The notes: generated by a model from the sequence alone, not told the origin. A stretch of 64,000 nt of DNA from JAAYPI01 sp963668615 (GCA_963668615.2 CAXXCL010000001.1:1-64000); one strand, 5' to 3'. Shown: positions 37,178 to 46,911, numbered from the stretch's first letter. Numbers and translations are program-made.

Positions 37178-39565
37178 ATGAGAAAAATAATGCTTTGTTT
37201 TGTTATCGGTATTCTTTTAACGGGTTGTGGCAATAACAACTCGTTAAATTTACCGGAAAAGTCCAACAACAATGTCAGATTAAATTCCACGTTGACCTTT
37301 TCAAAGGGAGACAATTATTTTTTGACACAAGATTACATTCTTGACATTAGCACTATTGACTCAGTAAGTAGCGATTGGAAAGGAGTAAAAGTAAAACTCT
37401 CCTCTAAAAAAGATACTGTTTATGCAGTAATGGATGCAATGCCTCGTTTGGTAAACATTTCGCTTTGGGTAAAAGGCGTACCCTACTCTGTTTTGGTAAA
37501 AAGATCGAACAAAATTGATTATACTTTTACCTATGATGCCCATGAGAAAAAGCCTAAAAGAATACAATTAGCAGGACAAATAAATGATTGGGTACCTTCT
37601 ACCCACCCCGATTTGATGTTAAACAAAGACGGCTTGTACGAAGTTACTATCAATGTCAGTCCCGGAACATATTTGTATCAAATGGTGATTGACGGCGAAT
37701 GGAATTATGACGAAAATAATCCTGAAAAAGTCGATAACAATTCCGGCAAGTTCAATTCGGTACTACATGTTCCGGGTTCACAAGATAGAGCTCCTGTATT
37801 GTTGACCAAATCCTTTGACAAAAATACCATTACTGTTCAAACGTTCAATCCGACAAATCAGTTGTACGTATATTGGCAAAATTATTTATTACCAAGCTCA
37901 GATTTTGTTGATATTGACGGTAAAAATTTTACCATTACATTACCAAAAGAAGCAAAAAAACTGGAGAGATCCTTCATTCGCGTTTTTTCTGCCAATCGTT
38001 ATGGCATTTCCAATGATTTGCTTATTCCACTCGAAAAAGGTTCTGTTCTAAATGATTGCAAGAAAATTACGAGGTTTGACAAACAAGCAGAATCCATCTA
38101 TTTTTTGATAGTAGACAGATTCAATGATGCGAATAAAACAAACAATCACCCGATGAATAGACCGGATGTAAATCCGAAAGTGGATTATCAAGGAGGTGAT
38201 ATTGCCGGCATTACACAAAAGATAAAAGAAGGCTATTTTCAAAAATTAGGGTTTACCACTATTTGGGTTTCTCCAATCGTTCAAAACCCCTTGGAACCTT
38301 ATGGAGATTGGGCAAAACCCAAAACAAAGTTTTCAGGATATCACGGTTACTGGCCTATTTCTTCCTCTAAAATAGACTTCCGTTTGGGAACAGATGCAGA
38401 AATGCGGGAATTGGTAAAAACGGCTCACGAAAATAACATGAATATTATTATCGATTATGTAGCCAATCACGTACATAAAAAATACCCGTTATACCAACGT
38501 GATTCAACCATCGCAACACCGCTTCATTTACCGGACGGCACACTGAACGTCGGACGTTGGAATGACCACCGATTGACTACTTGGTTCGATGTTTTCTTGC
38601 CGACAATCGACTATTCTCGTCCTGAAATAGTAAACATGATGACCGATTCAGCCGTGTATTGGATTAAAAAATTCAATTTGGACGGATTCCGTCATGACGC
38701 TTGCAAACACGCAAACGATGAATTTTGGAGAATGCTTACGCTGAAGCTGAAAAAAGAAGTGGAAATTCCAAGGGGACACCCCGTTTACCAAATTGGTGAG
38801 TCGTATGGAAGTCCACAACTAATAAATAGTTACGTAAATACGGGTATGCTTGACGGACAGTTCGATTTCAATGTATTTGACGATGCCTTATCTGTCTTTG
38901 CACTCAATTCGGAAGATTTTACCCGAATAAGTAATACACTAAATGCCAGCTTACGAACATATGGAAACCATAATCTTATGGGCTATATTTCAGGAAACCA
39001 AGACCATGCTCGTTTTATTTCTTATGCTTCGGGAGATGTTAAATTTGGAGAAGACTCTAAGGCCGCCGGTTGGGATAGAAAAATCGGTTTAACAGACACT
39101 GCCGCTTACGATAAACTAATTCAATTGAATGCGTTCAATTTGACTATTCCAGGCGTGCCGGTATTATACTACGGCGACGAAATTGGGAATCCGGGGGCTA
39201 ATGACCCTGATTGTCGCAGATTCATGCGTTTTGGTAATCAGTTGAACCAACATGAAAAAAGAGTATTAAATACCGTTTCGAAATTGGGACAATTAAGGAA
39301 ACATAATTTGGCTCTTATTTACGGCGATTTTTTTGAATTAAAACTCGAAAGAAATGTATGGGCTTATGCTCGTAATTATTTCAACGAAGAAGCTATAGTT
39401 GTATTCAACAGAAATACGAATGCTAAAGATATAGCAATCAAATTACCCATCGTACTGCAAGGAAAAAAATATACCAGCACTTTTGGTAGTAAATGTTCCA
39501 TCAAAGGAGATATATTAAAAATAAACGTAAAAGCCAATGGCGTTGAGGTATTAACAACAAAATAA
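37178..39565 (+). CDS. GH13 alpha-amylase lipoprotein (SusG-like) with N-terminal CBM48/E-set domains
   Basis: Predicted lipoprotein of 795 residues, with lipobox ILLTGCG (Cys17). It is therefore anchored in a membrane, probably the outer one. Two beta modules come first; the second (about 125-210) is CBM48-like (IQLAGQINDWVPSTHPDLML, then YLYQMVIDGEWNYD). The GH13 barrel follows: IDYVANHVH (region I), GFRHDACKH with nucleophile Asp507, IGESYGS with acid/base Glu541 and GNQDHARF with Asp609. In that last motif GNQDH replaces the more common NHD; the Asp is kept. A C-terminal beta domain closes it. It would make the first cuts in starch at the cell surface. Last gene of the operon, closed by a terminator. 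Confidence 0.91.
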   Translation: MRKIMLCFVIGILLTGCGNNNSLNLPEKSNNNVRLNSTLTFSKGDNYFLTQDYILDISTIDSVSSDWKGVKVKLSSKKDTVYAVMDAMPRLVNISLWVKGVPYSVLVKRSNKIDYTFTYDAHEKKPKRIQLAGQINDWVPSTHPDLMLNKDGLYEVTINVSPGTYLYQMVIDGEWNYDENNPEKVDNNSGKFNSVLHVPGSQDRAPVLLTKSFDKNTITVQTFNPTNQLYVYWQNYLLPSSDFVDIDGKNFTITLPKEAKKLERSFIRVFSANRYGISNDLLIPLEKGSVLNDCKKITRFDKQAESIYFLIVDRFNDANKTNNHPMNRPDVNPKVDYQGGDIAGITQKIKEGYFQKLGFTTIWVSPIVQNPLEPYGDWAKPKTKFSGYHGYWPISSSKIDFRLGTDAEMRELVKTAHENNMNIIIDYVANHVHKKYPLYQRDSTIATPLHLPDGTLNVGRWNDHRLTTWFDVFLPTIDYSRPEIVNMMTDSAVYWIKKFNLDGFRHDACKHANDEFWRMLTLKLKKEVEIPRGHPVYQIGESYGSPQLINSYVNTGMLDGQFDFNVFDDALSVFALNSEDFTRISNTLNASLRTYGNHNLMGYISGNQDHARFISYASGDVKFGEDSKAAGWDRKIGLTDTAAYDKLIQLNAFNLTIPGVPVLYYGDEIGNPGANDPDCRRFMRFGNQLNQHEKRVLNTVSKLGQLRKHNLALIYGDFFELKLERNVWAYARNYFNEEAIVVFNRNTNAKDIAIKLPIVLQGKKYTSTFGSKCSIKGDILKINVKANGVEVLTTK

Positions 39566-39582
39566 CTCACTAACGGTTTCTC

Positions 39583-39615
39583 AAAAAAATAGTAGCTTTT
39601 GTTACTATTTTTTTT
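39583..39615 (+). terminator. Intrinsic terminator after the GH13 operon
   Basis: AAAAATAGTA pairs with TACTATTTTT around the loop GCTTTTGT, followed by a T run; 18 bp after the stop. Confidence 0.85.
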
Positions 39616-39753
39616 GTATAAGAGTTTACAAACGAATATTTGACATCAACCTGTCTGTCAGCATCTTAAGTACAGAAGAGTTTTGAGCGAAAGGAAAGTA
39701 GCACATATGCATAAAAACACTTACCAACCCATTAACCCTATGAATAATAATTA

Positions 39754-39783
39754 TTGTATAACTGCAATATTTGCGTAATTTTG
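39754..39783 (+). promoter_or_regulatory. Predicted metH promoter
   Basis: TTG (39754-39756), a 19-bp spacer and TAATTTTG (39776-39783), 28 bp before the metH ATG. This leader is too short for a cobalamin riboswitch. Confidence 0.55.
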
Positions 39784-39811
39784 CGGGCATAATTATGTTA
39801 ATATTTTTATA

Positions 39812-42800
39812 ATGACTGAAATCGAATCTATTTTGACAAAGCGTATCATGGTACTTGATGGTGCGATGGGAACGATGATACAGACTCGTAAACTGCAAGA
39901 AGCAGATTTTAGAGGAGATAGATTTAGCAACCACCCTCTACCACAGAAAGGAAATAACGATCTATTGTCGCTCACGCAACCGGATATTATAAAAGATATT
40001 CATCGTCAATATCTTGAAGCCGGAGCAGACATTATTTCCACAAACACATTCAATTCAAACAGAATTTCAATGGCTGACTACGGAATGGAAAGCTTTGTTT
40101 ACGAAATAAATGAAACTTCCGTTCGTTTGGCAAAAGAAGCCATTCAAGAATATAACAATGAACACCAAAAAAAACCACTTTTTGTGGCAGGTTCTATGGG
40201 TCCGACAAACAAGACCCTTTCCATGTCTCCAAGAGTAGAAGATGCCGGATACCGTGATGTAAACTTTGACCAATTAGCCAAAGTTTACGCTGAACAAGTT
40301 TCAGGTTTGATGGATGGTGGAGCCGATTTACTGATTGTTGAAACCATTTTTGACACGCTCAATGCCAAAGCCGCTATTTATGCGATAAAAGAGATTTTTC
40401 GTCAAAAAGGAAAAACAATTCCCCTGATAATTTCAGGCACATTACTCGATAAAAGTGCACGAACACTAAGCGGACAAACATTGGAAGCTTTTGTGGTTTC
40501 TGTTGCACACGCCAATCCCTTGTGTATCGGACTAAATTGTTCTACCGGTGCAAAAGATATGCTACCACACATCATCGAATTAGGAAAAATTACCAACTCG
40601 TATGTCAGTGCCTACCCCAATGCAGGTTTTCCTAACGAACTGGGGTTGTACGACCAGACACCTGCTATTATGACGAATCAAATAGAAGATTTCTTCAAAA
40701 GCAAGGCTGTTAATATCATTGGAGGATGTTGCGGCACGACACCTGATCATATCAAACATTTTGCTCAACAAGCAACTCTTTTTGAACCCAGAAAAAAAAT
40801 TGATACTGAAAACTTAACTCGTTTGAGTGGTTTGGAAGCATTAGTTATCAAAAAAGAAAATAACTTTATCAATATCGGCGAACGTACCAATGTAGCAGGT
40901 TCCAAAAAATTCGCTCGCTTAATTTCAGAAAAAAAATACGACGAAGCCATCGACATTGCTCGAAAACAAGTAGAAGGCGGAGCACAAATTATAGATGTCT
41001 GTATGGACGATGCCATGCTGGATGCCAAAGAAAGTATGACTACTTTTTTAAACCTTTTGGCAACAGAACCTTCCGTATCGAAAGTGCCCATCATGATTGA
41101 CTCGTCAAAATGGGAAGTATTGGAAGCAGGGTTAAAATGCGTACAAGGGAAATCCATTGTCAATTCCATTTCTCTCAAAGAAGGAGAAGCTGTTTTTATC
41201 GAAAAAGCTCAAAAAATTATGCAGTATGGAGCTGCTGCTGTTGTTATGGCTTTTGATGAAAAAGGTCAAGCCGACACATACGAACGCAAAATAGCCGTAT
41301 GCCAAAGAGCATACAAACTACTAACCGAACAAATCCGTTTTAATCCCGAAGATATTATTTTCGATCCAAATGTGCTTGCAGTAGCTACAGGATTGGAAGA
41401 ACACAACAATTATGCACTCGATTTTATCAAATCAGTAGACTGGATAAAAAAGAATTTACCGTATGCGAAAGTCAGTGGAGGCATCAGTAACCTTTCATTT
41501 TCTTTCAGAGGCAATAATAAAGTACGCGAAGCCATGCATACCGTTTTTTTGTATCACGCTACTCGCGTAGGAATGGATATGGGCATTGTCAACCCCGAAA
41601 TGATTGAGATTTATGATAACATTCCGCAAGACTTATTAACCTTGACAGAAGACGTTATCCTCAATCGCAGACCGGATGCCACCGAACACCTGATTAACTT
41701 TGCCGATTCGGTAAAAAACAGCGATAGCAAAGAAATAAAACTCGATGAATGGCGAAACCAACCGGTAAAAGAAAGACTTTGCCATGCGATTGTAAAAGGA
41801 ACCTCGGAATACGTGGAGCAAGATATTGCAGAAGCACAGACGCTTTATCCGAAAGCCTTGAACATCATTGAGGGTCCACTAATGAAAGGCATGAATACAG
41901 TTGGAGAACTTTTCGGTTCCGGAAAAATGTTTCTGCCCCAAGTAGTAAAAAGTGCTCAGGTAATGAAAAAAGCCGTAAGTTTTTTACTTCCTTTCATCGA
42001 AGCCGAAAAATCGAGCGATGAAATAAGCAGTTCCGGTAAAGTATTGATTGCCACGGTAAAGGGAGATGTTCACGACATTGGCAAAAACATTGCCGGTGTG
42101 GTATTGGCTTGTAACGGCTACGAAGTAATTGATTTGGGCGTAATGGTACCAACTGAAAAAATAATTGCAGTAGCAAATGAAAAAAAAGTTGATATCATAG
42201 GGCTTAGCGGACTGATAACCCCCTCTTTGGAAGAAATGGCTCACGTGGCGGAAGAAATGGAAAAAGAAGGTTTAACTATTCCGTTACTTATCAGTGGTGC
42301 AACAACCTCAAAAATGCATACAGCGGTAAAAATTGCTCCTGCATACAGCGGTGCTGTCATCTATGTAAAAGATGCTTCGATAAATATTGCCGTAGCATCT
42401 AAATTACTGTCTAAAGAGATTGCACCAACGTATATTCAAGAAATAAAAGCTGAATACGAAACTATTCGTCAAAAATATGAAGCGGAAACGGGAGCTACCA
42501 AATTTATCCCTTTGAAAGAAGCCAGAAAGAATAAGCCCACTATAGATTGGACAAAAAATGCTCCTATAGAGCCAAAATTTGTAGGCGTCAAAGTATTGAA
42601 AGATGTTGATATAAAGGAAATTATACCATTTATTAATTGGTCGGCTTTCTTACACGTTTGGAAGCTCAGCGGCAAATACGCAGATGATGCCAAAGGACAA
42701 GAAGCTGCAAAATTGCTAAACGATGCAAAAAAAATGTTACAAAACATCATCGAAAAGAAGATGTTGGTGCTTAACGGTGTTTTCGGCATTTTTCCCGCTT

Positions 42801-43444
42801 ACTCCGATGGTGACGATGTGGTGATGCATAAAAATAAAAATGAAGCAACCGATAAATTTTATTTCCTTAGAAATCAGCAACCTAACAAAGAGCAAAATCT
42901 TTGTTTAAGTGATTTTATTGCCCCCAAAGAATACAACGACTGGATTGGAGCTTTTGCATTAACCGCCGGCATCGGCATAGAAAAATGGCTGGAAGAATAT
43001 GATTCAAAACACAATCATTACGAATCCATCATGCTTAAATTATTGGCAGACAGACTTGTAGAAGCATTTTCAGAATGGCTACACCTAAAAATACGCACCG
43101 AATATTGGGGTTATTCACAAGAAAGTTCCTCATCGATAGAAACCTTATTACACGAAAAATATACCGGCATACGCCCCGCCATAGGGTACTCCAGTGCACC
43201 TGACCACAGCGAAAAAGAAACTCTTTTCCGACTGTTAGATGCAAAAAACAATACCGGTATGCGTCTGACCGAAAATTACGCCATGTATCCCAATGCTTCA
43301 GTCAGTGGTTTATATTTTGCCAACCCGCAAGCTTGCTATTTTGACGTAGGGAATATATCTTCCGATCAATTAACCGATTATGCAAAAAGAAAAGGTGAAC
43401 AAGAAGATATTATCAAAAAATGGATTGGCAAGAATATTCTATAA
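39812..43444 (+). CDS. metH: Cobalamin-dependent methionine synthase MetH
   Basis: Transfers a methyl group from 5-methyltetrahydrofolate to homocysteine through B12. The 1210-residue length is typical, and all four modules are present. Homocysteine-binding barrel (1-330) with the zinc cysteines in GLNCSTG and GGCCGTTPDH. Pterin-binding barrel (about 345-640, with NIGERTNVAGS). B12-binding cap and Rossmann domains (about 650-890) with the cobalt-ligand motif GDVHDIGKN, His754. Reactivation domain (about 900-1210) with the SAM-binding region RPAIGYSSAPDHSEK. It is followed by metF, the enzyme that makes its methyl donor. It needs B12 and, for reactivation, SAM and an electron donor not seen here. 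Confidence 0.97.
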   Translation: MTEIESILTKRIMVLDGAMGTMIQTRKLQEADFRGDRFSNHPLPQKGNNDLLSLTQPDIIKDIHRQYLEAGADIISTNTFNSNRISMADYGMESFVYEINETSVRLAKEAIQEYNNEHQKKPLFVAGSMGPTNKTLSMSPRVEDAGYRDVNFDQLAKVYAEQVSGLMDGGADLLIVETIFDTLNAKAAIYAIKEIFRQKGKTIPLIISGTLLDKSARTLSGQTLEAFVVSVAHANPLCIGLNCSTGAKDMLPHIIELGKITNSYVSAYPNAGFPNELGLYDQTPAIMTNQIEDFFKSKAVNIIGGCCGTTPDHIKHFAQQATLFEPRKKIDTENLTRLSGLEALVIKKENNFINIGERTNVAGSKKFARLISEKKYDEAIDIARKQVEGGAQIIDVCMDDAMLDAKESMTTFLNLLATEPSVSKVPIMIDSSKWEVLEAGLKCVQGKSIVNSISLKEGEAVFIEKAQKIMQYGAAAVVMAFDEKGQADTYERKIAVCQRAYKLLTEQIRFNPEDIIFDPNVLAVATGLEEHNNYALDFIKSVDWIKKNLPYAKVSGGISNLSFSFRGNNKVREAMHTVFLYHATRVGMDMGIVNPEMIEIYDNIPQDLLTLTEDVILNRRPDATEHLINFADSVKNSDSKEIKLDEWRNQPVKERLCHAIVKGTSEYVEQDIAEAQTLYPKALNIIEGPLMKGMNTVGELFGSGKMFLPQVVKSAQVMKKAVSFLLPFIEAEKSSDEISSSGKVLIATVKGDVHDIGKNIAGVVLACNGYEVIDLGVMVPTEKIIAVANEKKVDIIGLSGLITPSLEEMAHVAEEMEKEGLTIPLLISGATTSKMHTAVKIAPAYSGAVIYVKDASINIAVASKLLSKEIAPTYIQEIKAEYETIRQKYEAETGATKFIPLKEARKNKPTIDWTKNAPIEPKFVGVKVLKDVDIKEIIPFINWSAFLHVWKLSGKYADDAKGQEAAKLLNDAKKMLQNIIEKKMLVLNGVFGIFPAYSDGDDVVMHKNKNEATDKFYFLRNQQPNKEQNLCLSDFIAPKEYNDWIGAFALTAGIGIEKWLEEYDSKHNHYESIMLKLLADRLVEAFSEWLHLKIRTEYWGYSQESSSSIETLLHEKYTGIRPAIGYSSAPDHSEKETLFRLLDAKNNTGMRLTENYAMYPNASVSGLYFANPQACYFDVGNISSDQLTDYAKRKGEQEDIIKKWIGKNIL

Positions 43445-43471
43445 GCTTTCGGTAATTCCATGGGAATTTGT

Positions 43472-43479
43472 TACTTTTG
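43472..43479 (+). promoter_or_regulatory. Predicted -7 box before metF
   Basis: TACTTTTG, a consensus Bacteroidota -7 box, 37 bp before the metF start. No clean -33 element is seen, so metF may also be read through from metH. Confidence 0.45.
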
Positions 43480-43516
43480 CTTGCTTTTGCAACATTAATT
43501 TTACAATCAGCGAAAA

Positions 43517-44470
43517 ATGAATATAGCAGAAAAACTCAGAAACGCAAAAAAGCCTTTGTTTACCTTTGAACTACTTCCTCCCCTAAAAGGAAAAGGAATA
43601 GAAGCTGTTTACAAGTCCATCGATCCGCTGCTCGAATTCGACCCCTCCTACATCAATATGACCTACCACAGTGCCGAGGTTATTTACAAAACATTGGCAG
43701 ACGGTTCGATTGAAAAAAGAACGGGCAAAAAACGTCCGGGAAACGTTGCGTTAGCTGCTGCTATCAAATATAAATACAATATCGAAGTTGTTCCTCACAT
43801 TATTTGCAGCGGACAAAATAGAGAAGAAACCGAAAATACACTGATTGACCTGCATTTTTTGGGCATCAATAATTTATTTGTACTAAGAGGTGACCCGCCA
43901 AAAGGAACACGTATTTTTGTTCCTAAAGAAGACGGGCACGAACATACCCTAGATTTGATGGAACAAATAAATCGCATGAACAAAGGAATTTATTTGGACG
44001 AAAACCTGAAAGACGCCGAAAAGGCACAATTTTCGATGGGTGTGGCAGGATATCCCGAAAAACATTTCGAAGCTCCCAATATGGCTTCGGACATGAAATA
44101 CCTAAAACTAAAAGTAGAACAAGGAGCCGAATACATCGTGACACAAATGTTTTTCGACAATCAGAAATATTACGATTTCGTAAAACATTGTCGCGAAGAA
44201 GGCATTAACGTACCTATCGTTCCCGGTATCAAACCCATATCTACACTGAAAGATATCAAATTGTTGCCTCAAACTTTCAGCATCGACTTGCCCGAAGATT
44301 TGGTAACCGAGGTTTTGAAATGCAAAGACAACGAAGCGGCCCGTCAAGCGGGTGTAGAATGGACTATTCAACAATGCAAAGAACTGGTTAAATTCGGCAT
44401 TCCAAGTTTACATTTTTACACGTTGGGAGAAGCAGATAATATCAAAAAAATCTGTCAGGCAGTGTATTAA
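43517..44470 (+). CDS. metF: 5,10-methylenetetrahydrofolate reductase MetF
   Basis: Flavoenzyme of 317 residues that reduces methylene-tetrahydrofolate to methyl-tetrahydrofolate, the substrate of MetH. It has the N-terminal FELLPPLKGKG strand (catalytic Glu region), the FAD-binding NNLFVLRGDPPKG, GVAGYPEKH and the late TQMFFDNQKYYDF and PGIKPIS strands. The length is normal for bacterial MetF. It lies 72 bp after metH on the same strand, and the pair forms a methionine-cycle unit. Confidence 0.96.
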   Translation: MNIAEKLRNAKKPLFTFELLPPLKGKGIEAVYKSIDPLLEFDPSYINMTYHSAEVIYKTLADGSIEKRTGKKRPGNVALAAAIKYKYNIEVVPHIICSGQNREETENTLIDLHFLGINNLFVLRGDPPKGTRIFVPKEDGHEHTLDLMEQINRMNKGIYLDENLKDAEKAQFSMGVAGYPEKHFEAPNMASDMKYLKLKVEQGAEYIVTQMFFDNQKYYDFVKHCREEGINVPIVPGIKPISTLKDIKLLPQTFSIDLPEDLVTEVLKCKDNEAARQAGVEWTIQQCKELVKFGIPSLHFYTLGEADNIKKICQAVY

Positions 44471-44531
44471 TTTTGACCCTATTGGGCTAAAATATACATA
44501 AGAGCATTTACCACACGAACAAACTTTTTTA

Positions 44532-44539
44532 TATCTTTG
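44532..44539 (+). promoter_or_regulatory. Predicted -7 box before the phosphofructokinase gene
   Basis: TATCTTTG, perfect to consensus, 38 bp before the ATG; the expected TTTG 19-21 bp upstream is not clear. Confidence 0.45.
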
Positions 44540-44577
44540 TCAACGTTTGACTAAACCAAATATAAACATATAATACA

Positions 44578-46194
44578 ATGATTAAAAGTGCATTACAAAC
44601 TGCGAGAGCAGCTTATCAGCCCAAATTGCCAAAAGAGTTAAAAGGCAATGTTATTATCAAAGAAGGAAAAGCAACCCAATCGGTAGCTGACCAAACCGAA
44701 ATTAAAAAATTATTTCCAAACACGTACGGTATGCCTATCGTAACGTTTGAATCTGCAGCGAAAGCAGCTTCAAACGAAGCTATCAATGTTGGTGTTATCC
44801 TATCCGGCGGACAAGCTCCCGGTGGGCACAACGTTATTTCAGGTATTTTTGACGGTGTAAAATCATTGAATAAAAATTCTAAAGTATATGGATTTTTAGG
44901 TGGTCCCGGCGGATTGGTTGACCATAAATATATCGAATTAACCGATACTATTATTGACGAATACCGCAACACAGGCGGTTTTGACATCATCGGTTCAGGT
45001 CGTACAAAATTGGAAGAAACCGCACAATTTGACAAAGGCGTAGAAATATGCAACAAATTAGGTATCAAAGCTTTGGTTATTATTGGTGGTGACGATTCGA
45101 ATACCAACGCTTGCGTTTTGGCAGAATATTACCTACAAAATAAAACCGGTATTCAAGTTATCGGTTGCCCAAAAACTATTGACGGTGACTTAAAAAACGA
45201 AATGATTGAAACTTCATTCGGTTTCGATACGGCTTGCAAAGTGTATTCCGAAGTTATCGGTAACATTATGCGTGATGCCAACTCTGCAAAAAAATATTGG
45301 CACTTCATCAAATTGATGGGACGTTCTGCTTCTCATATCGGTTTGGAATGTGCTTTGCAAACTCAACCCAACATCTGCATTATTTCCGAAGAAGTAGAGG
45401 CTAAAAAACAGACTTTGGCAGAAGTAGTTGATTCAGTGGCGAATGTAGTAGCGTCTCGTGCTGCTCAAGGCAACAACTTCGGTGTAGTTCTTATTCCCGA
45501 AGGTTTGATTGAATTTATCCCTGAAATGAAAGTTTTGATTGCTGAATTGAACGACCTATTGGCTCACGAAAGCAATGTAAAAGAAGCTATTAAAGGTTTG
45601 AGCAAACAGAGTGCAGCCGTTTATAACAGTTTACCCGAAGGCATTGCCAAACAATTAACCCTTGACCGTGACCCTCACGGAAACGTACAAGTTTCACTTA
45701 TCGAAACAGAAAAATTGCTTATCGAAATGGTTGGCAAACGGTTGGCAGAAATGAAAGCTGCCGGAAAATACAGCGGTAAATTCTCAGGTTTGGGACACTT
45801 CTTCGGCTACGAAGGTCGTTGTGCTGCTCCTTCTAACTTCGATGCAGACTACTGCTATTCGTTGGGAGTAAACGCCGCACAATTAATAGCTGCCGGAAAA
45901 ACAGGCTACATGTCTTCTATCCGTAACACAACAGCTCCTGCCGAAAAATGGATTGCAGGCGGTGTTCCCATCACCATGATGATGAACATGGAACGTCGTC
46001 ATGGAGCCATGAAACCGGTTATACAAAAAGCATTGGTTCGTTTGGATGGAGCTCCATTCAAAAAATTGGCACAAAACCGTGCCGAATGGGCAGTAAATAC
46101 CTGCTACGTTTATCCTGGTCCTATCCAATACTTCGGACCAACCGAAGTTTGCGACCAACCTACCAAAACATTGCAATTGGAACAAGCCAAATAA
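44578..46194 (+). CDS. pfp: Diphosphate-fructose-6-phosphate 1-phosphotransferase (PPi-dependent PFK)
   Basis: Glycolytic enzyme of 538 residues that phosphorylates fructose 6-phosphate with pyrophosphate, reversibly. The long form with the N-terminal extension is the PFP-beta/clade II type common in Bacteroidota. Motifs: GVILSGGQAPGGHNVISG, LGGPGG, GGDDSNTNA (Asp after GGD, which marks PPi rather than ATP use) and PKTIDGDL (Lys in place of the ATP-type Gly), then MGRSASHIGLECAL. It is a single gene with its own -7 box and a strong terminator. Confidence 0.95.
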   Translation: MIKSALQTARAAYQPKLPKELKGNVIIKEGKATQSVADQTEIKKLFPNTYGMPIVTFESAAKAASNEAINVGVILSGGQAPGGHNVISGIFDGVKSLNKNSKVYGFLGGPGGLVDHKYIELTDTIIDEYRNTGGFDIIGSGRTKLEETAQFDKGVEICNKLGIKALVIIGGDDSNTNACVLAEYYLQNKTGIQVIGCPKTIDGDLKNEMIETSFGFDTACKVYSEVIGNIMRDANSAKKYWHFIKLMGRSASHIGLECALQTQPNICIISEEVEAKKQTLAEVVDSVANVVASRAAQGNNFGVVLIPEGLIEFIPEMKVLIAELNDLLAHESNVKEAIKGLSKQSAAVYNSLPEGIAKQLTLDRDPHGNVQVSLIETEKLLIEMVGKRLAEMKAAGKYSGKFSGLGHFFGYEGRCAAPSNFDADYCYSLGVNAAQLIAAGKTGYMSSIRNTTAPAEKWIAGGVPITMMMNMERRHGAMKPVIQKALVRLDGAPFKKLAQNRAEWAVNTCYVYPGPIQYFGPTEVCDQPTKTLQLEQAK

Positions 46195-46211
46195 CCCATT
46201 GCTTATATGCC

Positions 46212-46248
46212 AAAAGCCCTTGCCCGTTAAAAAGACAAGGGCTTTTTT
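46212..46248 (+). terminator. Intrinsic terminator after pfp
   Basis: An 11-bp perfect stem AAAAGCCCTTG / CAAGGGCTTTT, loop 13 nt, then TT. Confidence 0.88.
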
Positions 46249-46340
46249 ATGCGTTTTTTTATTGTATGGATGCCAGCTTTTGTGTTTATCAATTTTGGAA
46301 GAAACAAAATTATATGTAACTTTGCTCCGCAAAAAAGCTA

Positions 46341-46416
46341 CGGGGTGTAGCTCAGCCCGGTTTAGAGTACACGTCTGGGGGGCGTGTGGTCGCAAGTTCG
46401 AATCTTGTCACCCCGA
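46341..46416 (+). tRNA. tRNA-Pro (anticodon GGG)
   Basis: A 76-nt cloverleaf. Acceptor CGGGGTG/CACCCCG, D arm GCTC...GAGT, anticodon stem CACGT/GCGTG with loop CTGGGGG (anticodon GGG) and T arm GCAAG-TTCGAAT-CTTGT. Discriminator A; no CCA is encoded. A -7-like TAACTTTG lies about 24 bp upstream. Confidence 0.95.
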
Positions 46417-46425
46417 CAAACAGTA

Positions 46426-46470
46426 GAGTCCTGTAAGTTAATGATTTATTATTTCTTACAGGACTTTTTT
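46426..46470 (+). terminator. Terminator after tRNA-Pro
   Basis: GTCCTGTAAG (46428-46437) and CTTACAGGAC (46455-46464) form a 10-bp stem, followed by six T. Confidence 0.85.
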
Positions 46471-46682
46471 GTGTGTAATAAAGCCCACTATTTTATTGTT
46501 CTATTTGCGATAATTGACGATGAAAAATTGCAAAATGAGAATAAAAATATCTCTCGACAAAAAGAGTATTACAAAACAAGAAGAACTTTCGGTTAAACTA
46601 CAATTCTTCAGCTAACAACCAATTCATTTTTTGTTATCATAAATTTTTTTAATCCTAATTACCTCATCTATTGAAGATTTTA

Positions 46683-46911
46683 TCATGTGGTAATGATAGA
46701 CAAATTGCTACACGAAATGATTCATGCGAAAGCACGAAGAATAAAAGAGTTAATGATATTCTAAAAAACAAATTCCTTTTTGATTAAATTTCCTTTAATG
46801 AGAAACATACCAAGGCAGCGGCAAAAAAAAATCATCAATATTTACAACCATAAAAGAATTCATTTATCTTTACGGCGTAGCACTCCTAATTTTGTCTATT
46901 ACAATAACTAA
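46683..46911 (+). pseudogene. Remnant of an IS3-family transposase (orfB C-terminus)
   Basis: Only the end of an integrase-type transposase is left. In one frame the sequence reads RNDSC...KNKRVNDILKNKFLFD, then an in-frame stop at 46785, then ISFNEKHTKAAAKK. After a shift in a run of nine A it continues INIYNHKRIHLSL...STPNFVYYNN and stops at 46911. This matches the IS3 pattern of NGD-(E)R-VNGILK-EF followed by YNxxRxHxSL and TPN. The expected catalytic Glu (E before RVN) is Lys here, and a stop and a frameshift are present, so it is dead. No terminal inverted repeats are visible. It lies between tRNA-Pro and the T9SS gene; the rest of 46471-46995 holds nothing I can name. Confidence 0.75.

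Noticed and set aside
39566..39811. Possible cobalamin riboswitch before metH
   Set aside because: The predicted start leaves only about 20-30 nt of leader, and no B12-box-like sequence was seen in the 246 bp; the region holds a terminator and a promoter.
46341..46470. tRNA-Pro as the attachment site of an integrated element
   Set aside because: I found no second copy of the tRNA 3' end downstream and no integrase; only an IS3 remnant is present.
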